A stretch of DNA of 8,044 nucleotides from JBJXHB01 sp046160725 (GTDB taxonomy: Bacteria; Pseudomonadota; Gammaproteobacteria; Burkholderiales; Burkholderiaceae_C), in assembly GCA_046160725.1 (NCBI GenBank), contig JBJXHB010000467.1, forward strand, positions 1-8,044. The letters run 5' to 3'. Below are positions 1 to 6,698 of the stretch, in pieces. Made by a program: the position numbers and the translations under genes. Each line of letters begins with the position of its first letter. Position 1 is the stretch's first letter. Below the pieces are notes generated by a model. That model saw only the letters and a list, made by a program, of their open reading frames with translations, did no database searches and was not told where the DNA came from.

Positions 1-416
1 AGGCCGCGTGCGGTCTCCATCTCGTCCAGCGTGTCCAGCAGCATGCAGGAGTAGCCGGCCTCGGTGGCGCGGTCCATCAGCGCCTGGGCCAGCTGGCGTC
101 CCAGGCCCAGGCCGCGGTAGCCATCCCGTACATACAGGCGCTTCATCTCGCAGGCGTTGGCATAGTCCACATCGGCCAGCGGCCGCAGCGCGCCGCAGCC
201 GGCCACGGCGCCGTCCACCAGGGCCAGCAGCAGCGCACCCTGCGGCGCCGCATAGTCGCCCGGCAATGCCGCGAGTTCGTCCTCGAAGCCCTGGAAGCAC
301 AGGTCGATGGCCAGCGATGCCGCGTACTCGCGGAAGATCGCGCGCGCGGCATCCAGCTGCGCGACATCGGCCGCCTGCACCAGCCGGACATCGCGCCGCG
401 GCGGCGCCGGGCTCAT
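1..416 (-). CDS. GNAT-family N-acetyltransferase, C-terminus cut by window edge
   Basis: The reading frame opens at ATG 416-414 and runs off the left edge with no stop, giving 138 full codons. GNAT enzymes move an acetyl group from acetyl-CoA to an amine; the substrate here cannot be told. The key evidence is at residues 91-110: a beta strand (MKRLYV), then RGLGLG at 101-106, which fits the acetyl-CoA pyrophosphate-binding motif R/Q-x-x-G-x-G/A, followed by a helix and the strand YSCMLLDTL (122-130). A GNAT fold is usually 150-170 residues, so only a few tens of residues should be missing. The start lies inside the end of the upstream cytochrome b gene (ATGA overlap, 413-416), which suggests translational coupling. 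A GAGG lies about 9 bases upstream of the ATG, within the cytochrome gene. There is no signal peptide, so it is probably cytoplasmic. The family is secure; the specific function is unknown. Confidence 0.88.
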   Translation of the reverse strand, partial: MSPAPPRRDVRLVQAADVAQLDAARAIFREYAASLAIDLCFQGFEDELAALPGDYAAPQGALLLALVDGAVAGCGALRPLADVDYANACEMKRLYVRDGYRGLGLGRQLAQALMDRATEAGYSCMLLDTLDEMETARG

Positions 417-1102
417 CCGCCCAGCCTCACCACCAGCCACACCGCTATCGCCCACAGGGCCAGCAGCAGCGCCGCCGTCAGGCGGCTGCGCGTGTCGTCG
501 CGGGCGGCCGGCGTGCCGGGCTCGAGCTGCTTGTCGCCGCGCAGCATTGGCGTCACCAGGTCCTCGCGCCGCTTGAACCGATAGAACAGGATGGCCGCGA
601 CATGCAGGCCGACCAGGGCGAAGATCAGCCACTGCCCCGGGCCCTTGTGCCAGGCCGTGGCCTGGCCGGCCATGGCCGATGACACGAACTTGTTCAGCGG
701 ACCGGTGACCGCGATCTCGTCATCGACCACCAGGCCGCTGGCGACCTGCAGCGCCAGGATCAGCAGCATGGCCAGCACCGAACCCGCGCCCAGCGGGTTG
801 TGCCCGACATCCAGGTGCTCGCCCGGTCGCGCCGCGCCGCGCAGGTAGCGCAGCACAGTGCCCGGGCCGTGCACGAAGCTGGCAAAGCGCGACCAATGCC
901 CGCCGACCAGCCCCCACACGATGCGAAAACCCAGCAGCGCGAACACCACATAGCCCAGCCGCATGTGCCACACCAGCGCATTGCCGCCGACCTTGCCGGT
1001 GATGACCAGGCCGATCACGGCCAGCACCAGGGCCCAGTGGAACAGCCGGGTGGGCAGGTCCCAGACCCGGACGGCCATGGTGGGTGAGGTGGCAGCGGTC
1101 AT
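413..1102 (-). CDS. Cytochrome b561-family membrane protein (cytochrome b/b6 domain)
   Basis: A 229-residue inner-membrane di-heme b-type cytochrome of the bacterial cytochrome b561/Ni-Fe hydrogenase b-subunit family (PF01292), which passes electrons between the quinone pool and a partner protein. About four core hydrophobic segments follow the N-terminal WDLPTRLFHW motif (14-23), typical of this family, and a last hydrophobic stretch sits near 208-227. Likely axial heme histidines are H22, H46, H152 and H167; the 15-residue spacing of the last pair resembles that of E. coli CybB (14). I chose ATG 1102 because AGGA lies 8 bases upstream (1111-1114). A GTG at 1174 would add 24 arginine- and proline-rich residues that look non-coding. 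The gene is divergent from cytochrome c' and overlaps the acetyltransferase start by four bases. Its electron partner is probably the neighbouring c-type cytochrome, by inference from position only. Confidence 0.9.
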   Translation of the reverse strand: MTAATSPTMAVRVWDLPTRLFHWALVLAVIGLVITGKVGGNALVWHMRLGYVVFALLGFRIVWGLVGGHWSRFASFVHGPGTVLRYLRGAARPGEHLDVGHNPLGAGSVLAMLLILALQVASGLVVDDEIAVTGPLNKFVSSAMAGQATAWHKGPGQWLIFALVGLHVAAILFYRFKRREDLVTPMLRGDKQLEPGTPAARDDTRSRLTAALLLALWAIAVWLVVRLGG

Positions 1103-1110
1103 GGGCACGA

Positions 1111-1114
1111 TCCT
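1111..1114 (-). promoter_or_regulatory. Ribosome binding site of the cytochrome b561 gene
   Basis: AGGA on the minus strand lies 8 bases before ATG 1102. It favours this start over the upstream in-frame GTG at 1174 and over the later ATG at 1078, neither of which is preceded by a good purine-rich site. Confidence 0.6.
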
Positions 1115-1273
1115 GAATCCGGGCGGGGGCCGACGATAGCGGATGTGTCCGCCTCGGCGCGATGGGAATGCCACCTGTCCGGGCTTTCCCCAGGCGCCGG
1201 AATGAACCGCCGCGCCGTGCGTAGACTGGGCTGGCGCGGTGCACAGGCCGTGCCATCACGAGACCAACCACCT

Positions 1274-1277
1274 GGAG
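1274..1277 (+). promoter_or_regulatory. Ribosome binding site of the cytochrome c' gene
   Basis: GGAG lies 7 bases before ATG 1285. It supports this start over the out-of-phase longer frame that begins at 1239 and has no signal peptide. Confidence 0.65.
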
Positions 1278-1284
1278 ATCCTGC

Positions 1285-1749
1285 ATGACCCGTCTTTCCA
1301 TGGCCGCCGTGGCCGCCATCGTCGCTGCCACCAGCCTGCCAGCCGCAGCCCAGTTCCAGAAGCCCGAGGACGCCATCAAGTACCGCCAGAGCGCGTTCAC
1401 GGTGATGGCCAACCACTTCGGCCGCGTGGCCGGCATGGCCCAGGGCCGCATCCCCTTCGATGCCGCTGCGGCGCAGGCCAACATGGTCATCGTGTCGGAC
1501 CTGGCGAAGCTGCCGTTCACGGCCTTTGGCGAGGGCACCGACAAGGGCATGCCCAACCGTGCCAAGCCCGAGATCTGGAAAGAGGCCGCCAAGTTCAAGG
1601 CCGCGGCCGACAAGATGGCCGGCGAGGTCGACAAGCTGAACGCCGCCGCCAAGACCGGCAACCTGGATGCCATCAAGGCCGCCGTCGGCGCGGTGGGTGG
1701 CACCTGCAAGGCCTGCCACGACGACTTCCGCGCCGAAAAGTACAACTGA
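1285..1749 (+). CDS. cycP: Cytochrome c' (periplasmic, pentacoordinate-heme type)
   Basis: A 154-residue precursor of cytochrome c' (PF01322), a four-helix-bundle periplasmic c-type cytochrome that binds NO and CO and is linked to NO tolerance or denitrification. Residues 1-22 form a signal peptide ending AAA, so the mature protein would begin QFQKPEDAIKYRQ, closely resembling the Alcaligenes xylosoxidans and Rubrivivax gelatinosus proteins as I recall them. The single heme site CKACH lies at the C-terminus (141-145), as is diagnostic for class II cytochromes c, and the arginine four residues after the heme histidine (R149), important in the proximal pocket, is kept. Mature length (132) is normal. 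At mature position 16 the distal residue is Phe rather than the Leu of the Alcaligenes protein. It is the only plus-strand gene here, divergent from a cytochrome b561. The family call is very secure; the symbol is the usual one but is used inconsistently. Confidence 0.95.
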   Translation: MTRLSMAAVAAIVAATSLPAAAQFQKPEDAIKYRQSAFTVMANHFGRVAGMAQGRIPFDAAAAQANMVIVSDLAKLPFTAFGEGTDKGMPNRAKPEIWKEAAKFKAAADKMAGEVDKLNAAAKTGNLDAIKAAVGAVGGTCKACHDDFRAEKYN

Positions 1750-1828
1750 TGCGCTGAGGCCTGCTGCGGCCGACGCTGATGCGCATGGGCCGACAGCCGG
1801 AGGCTCATCCTGAGTCGGGGTTCGCCCA

Positions 1829-1908
1829 GGGGCGCCGTGGATCCGGCCTGGCCGGTCCAACAGCGCCGCCCCCTTGGGGGGAGGCGACCGGAGGTCGCTT
1901 CGGGGGGG
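1829..1908. repeat. Intergenic multi-hairpin G/C-block element between convergent genes
   Basis: The convergent spacer after cytochrome c' and before the kup stop holds nested inverted repeats. GGA-t-CCGGC (1839-1847) pairs with GCCGGTCC (1851-1858), with one bulged T. GGGGCGCC (1829-1836) pairs imperfectly with GCGCCGCCCC (1863-1872) around it. CCCCC (1869-1873) can fold back onto GGGGGG (1876-1881). A 9-base-pair stem (1881-1889 with 1893-1901, loop GGA) follows, and then seven Gs up to the kup stop. The order C-block, TT, G-block, hairpin, G-block is one I remember from many Burkholderiales intergenic regions, so this is probably a copy of a dispersed palindromic repeat. Only one copy is in the window, so its repeated nature is inferred. 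Confidence 0.55.
1881..1901. terminator. Possible bidirectional terminator hairpin between cytochrome c' and kup
   Basis: GAGGCGACC (1881-1889) and GGTCGCTTC (1893-1901) form a 9-base-pair stem with one G-U wobble and a three-base GGA loop. It lies between two convergent genes, where a shared terminator is expected, and immediately after the kup stop. Neither strand has the T-tract of a classical intrinsic terminator, so a role in stopping transcription or stabilising the mRNA 3' end is only plausible. Confidence 0.3.
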
Positions 1909-3795
1909 TCAGATTTCCACCTTCGCCCCCAGCTCCACCACCCGGTTGGCGGGCAGGTTCAGGAACTCCGCTGCCGCCGCGGCGTTCTTGTGCATGTTGG
2001 CGAACAGCTTCTCCCGCCACAGCGCCATGTCGCGCGCCATTGTCGGGATGACGATGTCGCGGCTCAGGAAGTAGCTGGTCTCCATCTCCGCCAGCGGAAT
2101 GCCGCGATCAGCCAGCAGGCCCAGCGCCTGCGGCACGTCCGGGTCGTTCTTGAAGCCGAAGTTCAGCGTCACCGCCCAGCAGTCATGGCCCAGCGAGGCC
2201 ATCTCGATGCGCCGGTCAAAGCCGATCCACGGCACCTCGTGGTGGCGCACGGTCACGAACAGGTTGTATTCGTGCAGCACCTTGTTGTGCTTGAGGTTGT
2301 GCATCAGCGCATTGGGCGCGATGCCGGCCTCGGCACTGAGGAACACGGCGGTGCCCGATACCCTTGTCGGCGGACCGGTGAAGACCGCATCCAGGAAGTC
2401 CTGCAACCCGATGGCGTCGGCCCGCAGCTGCCGCGCAAGCAGGCGGCGGCCCTGGGCCCAGGTGGTCATCAGCGTGAACATCCCGACGCCGATCAGCAGC
2501 GGGAACCAGCCACCGTCCACCAGCTTCAACAGGTTGGATGCGAAGAACGTGATGTCCACGATGAAGAAAAAGCCCGTGGCCGACAGGCACAGCCACAGCG
2601 GGTAGCGCCAGCCGTAGCGGATGACGAAGAACGTCATCACCGTCGTGATCGCCATGTCCAGCGTCACTGCGATGCCGTAGGCCGCGGCCAGGTTGCTGGA
2701 GCTCTTGAACAGCATCACGGCCAGCACGATGAAGACGAACAGGCCCCAGTTGACGAAGGGCACGTAAATCTGCCCGGTGTCGCGAACCGACGTATGGCGT
2801 ACCTCCATGCGCGGCAGCAGGCCGAGCTGGATGGCTTGCCGGGTGACCGAGAAGGCCGCGGTGATGAGCGCCTGCGACGCGATCACCGTTGCCATCGTGG
2901 CCAGGATGACCAGCGGCAGGCGCGACCAGGCAGGCGCCATCCGATAGAACGGGTTGTCCACCGCCGACGGGTCGGCCAGGAGCAGCGCGCCCTGGCCAAA
3001 ATAGTTGACCACCAGCGCCGGCATCACGACGGCATACCAGGCGATGCGGATCGGCCGGCGGCCGAAATGGCCCAGGTCGGCATACAGTGCCTCGCCGCCG
3101 GTCACCACGAGCACCACCGCGCCCAGCGCCAGGAAGGCCACCAGCGGCTGGCTCAAGGCAAACCCGGCCGCGTACGCCGGATTCAACGCCACCAGCACCT
3201 GCGGATGGGCTGCGATGTGCGGCACGCCCAGCGCCACCAGCACCGCGAACCACAGCAGCGTGACCGGCCCGAACCAGCGGCCGATGCCGGCGGTGCCGAA
3301 GCGCTGGACCGAGAACAGCAGGCCCAGCACCGCCAGCGTGACCGGGACCACCGCCTTGGACAGGGCCGGCGCGGCCACGCTCAGGCCCTCCACCGCCGAC
3401 AGCACCGAGATCGCCGGCGTGATGACGCCGTCGCCATAGAACACCGCGGTGCCGAACAGGCCCACGGTCATCAGCGTGCGGCGCAACGCCGGACGGTCGC
3501 GCACCGCCGTCGTGGCCAGCGCCAGCATCGCAATCAGCCCGCCCTCGCCGTTGTTGTCCGCGCGCAGGATCAGCAGCACGTACTTCAGCGACACCACCAC
3601 CGTGATGGTCCAGAAGATCAGCGACAGGACGCCCAGGATGTTGGCCGGCGTCGCTGGCAGGTGCCCGCTGTGGAACACCTCCTTCAGCGCATACAGCGGG
3701 CTGGTGCCGATGTCGCCGTAGACCACGCCGAGCGCCGCTAACGTCAGCGCGGCAAGGGCGGCGGGGCTGCGGTGGTCGTGGGAGGGCGAGGCCAA
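1909..3795 (-). CDS. kup: Kup-type low-affinity potassium transporter
   Basis: Kup (PF02705) is an inner-membrane K+ uptake protein, thought to work by K+/H+ symport, with about 12 membrane segments and a cytoplasmic C-terminal domain. Counting from TTG 3795, the family hallmarks are YGDIGTSPLYALKEVF (26-41), YGDGVITPAISVLSAVEGL (120-138), TGGEALYADLGHFG (232-245) and NYFGQGALLL (264-273). The C-terminal domain contains FVTVRHHEVPW, and the protein ends VVELGAKVEI, as in Burkholderiales homologues. The 628-residue length is typical (about 620-630). The start is uncertain: the frame has no ATG before the conserved region, only TTGs at 3861, 3825, 3819 and 3795, none with a convincing ribosome binding site. 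I chose 3795 on length; TTG 3861 would give 650 residues. It follows gshA on the same strand and may be cotranscribed with it. Function is secure. Confidence 0.93.
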   Translation of the reverse strand: MASPSHDHRSPAALAALTLAALGVVYGDIGTSPLYALKEVFHSGHLPATPANILGVLSLIFWTITVVVSLKYVLLILRADNNGEGGLIAMLALATTAVRDRPALRRTLMTVGLFGTAVFYGDGVITPAISVLSAVEGLSVAAPALSKAVVPVTLAVLGLLFSVQRFGTAGIGRWFGPVTLLWFAVLVALGVPHIAAHPQVLVALNPAYAAGFALSQPLVAFLALGAVVLVVTGGEALYADLGHFGRRPIRIAWYAVVMPALVVNYFGQGALLLADPSAVDNPFYRMAPAWSRLPLVILATMATVIASQALITAAFSVTRQAIQLGLLPRMEVRHTSVRDTGQIYVPFVNWGLFVFIVLAVMLFKSSSNLAAAYGIAVTLDMAITTVMTFFVIRYGWRYPLWLCLSATGFFFIVDITFFASNLLKLVDGGWFPLLIGVGMFTLMTTWAQGRRLLARQLRADAIGLQDFLDAVFTGPPTRVSGTAVFLSAEAGIAPNALMHNLKHNKVLHEYNLFVTVRHHEVPWIGFDRRIEMASLGHDCWAVTLNFGFKNDPDVPQALGLLADRGIPLAEMETSYFLSRDIVIPTMARDMALWREKLFANMHKNAAAAAEFLNLPANRVVELGAKVEI

Positions 3796-3906
3796 GAAGG
3801 CACGCGGCAGGTGCCGCAAGCGCAAAGGAGCATTGTGCGCCGCAACATTCGCTTCGCGCAAGCGGCGGGAACCGCCGGGGCGGCCCAGCTGCGCGGCCTG
3901 GTACGG
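3796..3906. other. gshA-kup spacer with unclear kup translation start
   Basis: This stretch lies between the gshA stop and the preferred kup start. It has no T-rich terminator and no clear promoter. A short stem (3863-3868 with 3872-3877, loop GAA) lies near the gshA end. Two ATGs on the minus strand (3848 and 3833) share a reading frame that is not the kup frame; from 3848 it encodes a 34-residue peptide ending at TGA 3744, inside kup. The kup frame is open from just after the gshA stop. Confidence 0.45.
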
Positions 3907-5187
3907 TCAGTCGGCCTCGGCCTGCGGGTCCGTGGCTTCGAGCTCGTAGGCCGCGCCCAGCATGGCCAGGCGGCCGATCACGCCGTACATGTAGAAGCGG
4001 TTGGGCGCGTTGGCGCCGGGCTTCTCGCCCGGGCGCGGCAGCTGGTGGCTCTGGTCGAAGGCGAGCGGCACGAAGCGCGAGCCCGGTGCACCCAGGCTCT
4101 CGTCCGGGCCACGCCCGGCATGGACCCGGTAGAAGCCGCCGACCACATAGCGGTCGATCATGTAGACCACCGGCTCGGCCAGGGCGTCGTGCACGCGCTC
4201 ATAGGTCGGCACACCCTCCTGGATGATGACTTCCTCGGCGGTGGGCTCGCGCGCATCGGCACGCATGCGCTGCACCGCCGCGTCCAGGTCGCGCGGGTCG
4301 CGCAGCGTCATCAGGCCCTGGCCCTCATGGCCACCGTCGGCCTTGACCACCACGAATGCGCGTTCGGCGATGCCGTACTCCTTGTGCTTGCGGCGGATGC
4401 GCGTGAGCACGCTGTCCACATGCGAGCGCACGCAGTCCAGGCCTTCGGCGGTGTGGAAGTCGACCTCGCCGCAGCGCGCATGCATAGGCGTGATCAGCCA
4501 CGGGTCCATGCCCAGCAGCTTGGCGAACTTGCGCGCCACCTCCTCGTAGTTGGCAAAGTGCACCGACTTGCGGCGCCGTCCCCAGCCTGCGTGCAGCGGC
4601 GGCAGCAGCCACTGCTCGTTCAGGTTGTGCAGCGCCTGCGGCGTGCCGCCGCCGAGATCGTCGTTGAGCAGGATGGTGCAGGGGTCGAAGCCCTTCAGGC
4701 CGAGCCGCCCGCGCTGGCGGCGCACAGGCTCCAGTACCAGGCTGCTGCCATCGGCCAGCGCCAGCTGGCGCGGTGCGGTGACCTTGGGGTCCAGCGTGCC
4801 CAGGCGGACGTTCAGGCCGGCCTGGGTGAAGATGCGCTGCAGCGTGCGGATGTTGTCGAGGTAGAAGCTGTCGCTGGCTTCGGCCTGCGGCACCAGCAGC
4901 AGGTTGCGCGCCTCCGGGCATATCTTCTCGATGGCGGCCATGGCGGCCTGCACCGCCAGCGGCAGCATCTCCGGCGTCAACGCATGGAAGCTGCCCGGGA
5001 ACAGGTCGGTATCCACCGGTGCCAGCTTGTAGCCGGCGTTGCGCAGGTCCACCGAGCTGTAGAACGGCGGCGTGTGCTCCATCCACTCCAGCCGAAACCA
5101 GCGCTCGATCGCCGGCAGCGACTCCAGGATGCGCTGCTCCAGCTCGTTGATGGGGCCGGTCAGGGCGGTGACGAGATGCGGGACCAT
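3907..5187 (-). CDS. gshA: Glutamate-cysteine ligase, proteobacterial GshA family (PF08886)
   Basis: This 426-residue cytoplasmic enzyme makes gamma-glutamylcysteine from glutamate, cysteine and ATP, the first and usually limiting step of glutathione synthesis. It belongs to the family found in Acidithiobacillus and many betaproteobacteria (TIGR02049/PF08886), not the classical E. coli GshA family. Recognisable parts are the conserved start MVPHLVTALTGP (1-12), ILLNDDLGGGTP (172-183), the glycine-rich VVVKADGGHEGQGLMT (279-294), which probably contacts ATP, and YMIDRYVVGGFYRVH (342-356). Length is normal and the gene is intact. ATG 5187 is preceded by GAGG with a short 4-base gap. It follows the M17 peptidase gene by only 32 bases, so the two are very likely one operon; kup follows. 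In other Burkholderiales I recall amtB, gshA and gshB lying together. Here the peptidase lies between amtB and gshA, and gshB is not in view. Confidence 0.94.
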   Translation of the reverse strand: MVPHLVTALTGPINELEQRILESLPAIERWFRLEWMEHTPPFYSSVDLRNAGYKLAPVDTDLFPGSFHALTPEMLPLAVQAAMAAIEKICPEARNLLLVPQAEASDSFYLDNIRTLQRIFTQAGLNVRLGTLDPKVTAPRQLALADGSSLVLEPVRRQRGRLGLKGFDPCTILLNDDLGGGTPQALHNLNEQWLLPPLHAGWGRRRKSVHFANYEEVARKFAKLLGMDPWLITPMHARCGEVDFHTAEGLDCVRSHVDSVLTRIRRKHKEYGIAERAFVVVKADGGHEGQGLMTLRDPRDLDAAVQRMRADAREPTAEEVIIQEGVPTYERVHDALAEPVVYMIDRYVVGGFYRVHAGRGPDESLGAPGSRFVPLAFDQSHQLPRPGEKPGANAPNRFYMYGVIGRLAMLGAAYELEATDPQAEAD

Positions 5188-5219
5188 GGGGCCTCAGGTG
5201 CGGGCCGGCGCGGCGGATT

Positions 5220-6605
5220 TCAAGCGCTGCCGGCGCCGAAGCGCCGCTCCAGGTAGGCCAGCAGCAGGCGCAGGGCCTGGGCCTCGCCGCCGACCGGCCG
5301 CCCCGGCCGGGCGCCGTCGTTCCAGGCGTACAGGTCCAGGTGCAGCCAGTCCAGCGCATCGGGCACGAAGTCCGCCAGGAACAGCGCGGCGGTGATCGCG
5401 CCGGCCTGGCCGCCGCGGCCGGTGTTGACGATGTCGGCGATGTCGCTCTCGATGCTGCCGTGGTAGTCGGCCCACAGCGGCAGGTGCCACACCGGGTCGT
5501 GCAGCGCCAGGCCCTGGTCGACCAGCTCGCGCGCCAGCGCCATGCGCCGCGTGAACAGCGCCGGCAGCTGTCCGCCCAGCGCCACCCGTGCCGCGCCGGT
5601 CAGCGTGGCCAGGTCGATCATCAGCGCCGGCTGGCGCTCGGCGCCGTAGGCCAGCGCGTCGCACAGGATCACGCGGCCCTCGGCGTCGGTGTTGCCAATC
5701 TCCACATGCAGGCCGCGCCGGGTGCGGATGACATCGCCGGGCCGGTAGGCATTGCCGGCGATGGCGTTCTCCACCGCCGGCATCAACAGTTGGAGACGCA
5801 CCGGCAGCTTGGCGGCCATGACGGCCTGGGCCAGGCCGAGCGCGGTGGCGGCGCCGCCCATGTCCTTCTTCATCCAGCGCATGCCGTCAGCGCCCTTGAT
5901 GTCAAGGCCGCCGGAGTCGAAGCACACGCCCTTGCCGACCAGGGTGACCAGTGGGTCCTTGGGCGCGCCCCAGTTCAGCTCGATCAGCCGCGGCGCGCGC
6001 GTCGCCGCCCGGCCCACCGCATGGATGGCCGGGAAATTGCGCTTGAGCAGGTCGTCCCCCACCACCTGCCGGAAACGGGCGCCGTGGGCGCGCCCGATCT
6101 CGCGCGTGACCTCGGCCAGATGCTCCGGACCCATGTCCTCGGCCGGCGTGGTGACCCAGTCGCGCACCCGTGCGACGGCGTCGGCCAGCAGCAGCCCGCG
6201 CTGCGCGCCGGCGGCCGGTGGCAGCGACAGCTCCGCGCCCGGCAGCGAGCGCGCCTTGTAGCGGCCATAGGCATAGCCACCCAGCGTCCAGGAGAAGGCC
6301 GCGGCCTGCGCATCCACGGCCAGGCCTTGCTCATGCAGCCGGTAGCGGCCGGCCGGCAGGGCGCGCGGCAGGGCGGCCAGGGCCCAGGGGTGATCGGCTG
6401 CGCGCACGCCGGCCCACACCGCGCACGGCCGACCGGACTCGTCCGGCACCAGGGCATGGGTGTCGGGTGCGCCGTTGAAGCCGACCGCGGTGAGCCAGCG
6501 CCGCTCGCGCTCGCCGGCCTGCGCCAGCTGGGCCGGATGGCTGGCCCGGTCGACCACGCGAATCGGGATCTCCCCGGCCTTGGCCTTGCGCAGATGGACG
6601 GTCAT
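5220..6605 (-). CDS. M17 leucyl-aminopeptidase-family metallopeptidase
   Basis: A 461-residue cytosolic peptidase of family M17 (PF00883) that removes N-terminal amino acids from peptides using two metal ions. All residues matching the bovine enzyme's catalytic set are present at the right spacing: K225, D230, K237 and D248 in VGKGVCFDSGG...MKKDMGGAA, and D307, E309 and R311 in GNTDAEGR. It should therefore be active. The N-terminal domain is short, and FDSGGLDIKG followed by MKKDMGG resembles the shorter leucyl aminopeptidase subgroup of alpha- and betaproteobacteria rather than the PepA of about 500 residues, so I give no symbol. ATG 6605 is the first good start, but the upstream ribosome binding site is weak. 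The gene lies after the amtB terminator and 32 bases before gshA. Some M17 enzymes split Cys-Gly, which would fit glutathione turnover, but specificity cannot be read from sequence. Confidence 0.93.
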   Translation of the reverse strand: MTVHLRKAKAGEIPIRVVDRASHPAQLAQAGERERRWLTAVGFNGAPDTHALVPDESGRPCAVWAGVRAADHPWALAALPRALPAGRYRLHEQGLAVDAQAAAFSWTLGGYAYGRYKARSLPGAELSLPPAAGAQRGLLLADAVARVRDWVTTPAEDMGPEHLAEVTREIGRAHGARFRQVVGDDLLKRNFPAIHAVGRAATRAPRLIELNWGAPKDPLVTLVGKGVCFDSGGLDIKGADGMRWMKKDMGGAATALGLAQAVMAAKLPVRLQLLMPAVENAIAGNAYRPGDVIRTRRGLHVEIGNTDAEGRVILCDALAYGAERQPALMIDLATLTGAARVALGGQLPALFTRRMALARELVDQGLALHDPVWHLPLWADYHGSIESDIADIVNTGRGGQAGAITAALFLADFVPDALDWLHLDLYAWNDGARPGRPVGGEAQALRLLLAYLERRFGAGSA

Positions 6606-6669
6606 GGTGGAACGCAGTGGGCGAAGCGGCGGATGCTAACGCCGGGCCACCGACGCAAGGCCCACCCGG
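6606..6669. other. Probable promoter region of the M17 peptidase-gshA unit
   Basis: This is the remaining spacer between the amtB terminator and the peptidase start. If the terminator is efficient, the promoter of the downstream genes must be here or in the hairpin flank. TTGCGT and TAGCAT occur in the right order on the minus strand but only about 14 bases apart, too close for a standard sigma-70 site, so no promoter is called. Confidence 0.3.
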
Positions 6670-6698
6670 AAAAAAGGGGCTGCCCTGTGGCAGCCCCC
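6670..6698 (-). terminator. Rho-independent terminator of amtB
   Basis: On the minus strand a perfect 9-base-pair stem (GGGGCTGCC, 6697-6689, with GGCAGCCCC, 6684-6676) with loop ACAG is followed directly by six Ts (6675-6670). It starts 35 bases past the amtB stop. This is a textbook intrinsic terminator and separates amtB from the peptidase-gshA-kup genes. Confidence 0.93.

Larger units (their letters stand above)
1103..1284. other. Divergent spacer between the cytochrome b561 and cytochrome c' genes
   Basis: This 182-base spacer must hold the promoters of both divergent genes. I see no good sigma-70 -35/-10 pair on either strand and no FNR/NnrR-like TTGAT-N4-ATCAA palindrome. The only -10-like words are TAGACT (1222-1227, plus) and TATCGT (1138-1133, minus), each without a matching -35. 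Apart from the two ribosome binding sites it holds nothing I can name. Confidence 0.5.

Noticed and set aside
1133..1227. TAGACT (1222-1227, plus) and TATCGT (1138-1133, minus) as -10 boxes
   Set aside because: Neither has a -35-like hexamer at 16-18 bases, so they are not distinguishable from chance.
720..1860. Long minus-strand frames (362 and 253 codons) across the cytochrome region
   Set aside because: They lie antisense to cytochrome c' and out of frame with cytochrome b561, both supported by heme-binding motifs. The translations show no family features.
1837..3741. 634-codon open frame on the plus strand opposite kup
   Set aside because: It is antisense to an unmistakable Kup. Its product is a low-complexity run of His, Arg, Gln and Asp with no domain, typical of the complementary frame of high-GC genes.
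6623..6657. TTGCGT / TAGCAT promoter for the M17 gene
   Set aside because: The spacing is only about 14 bases and the hexamers are poor matches.
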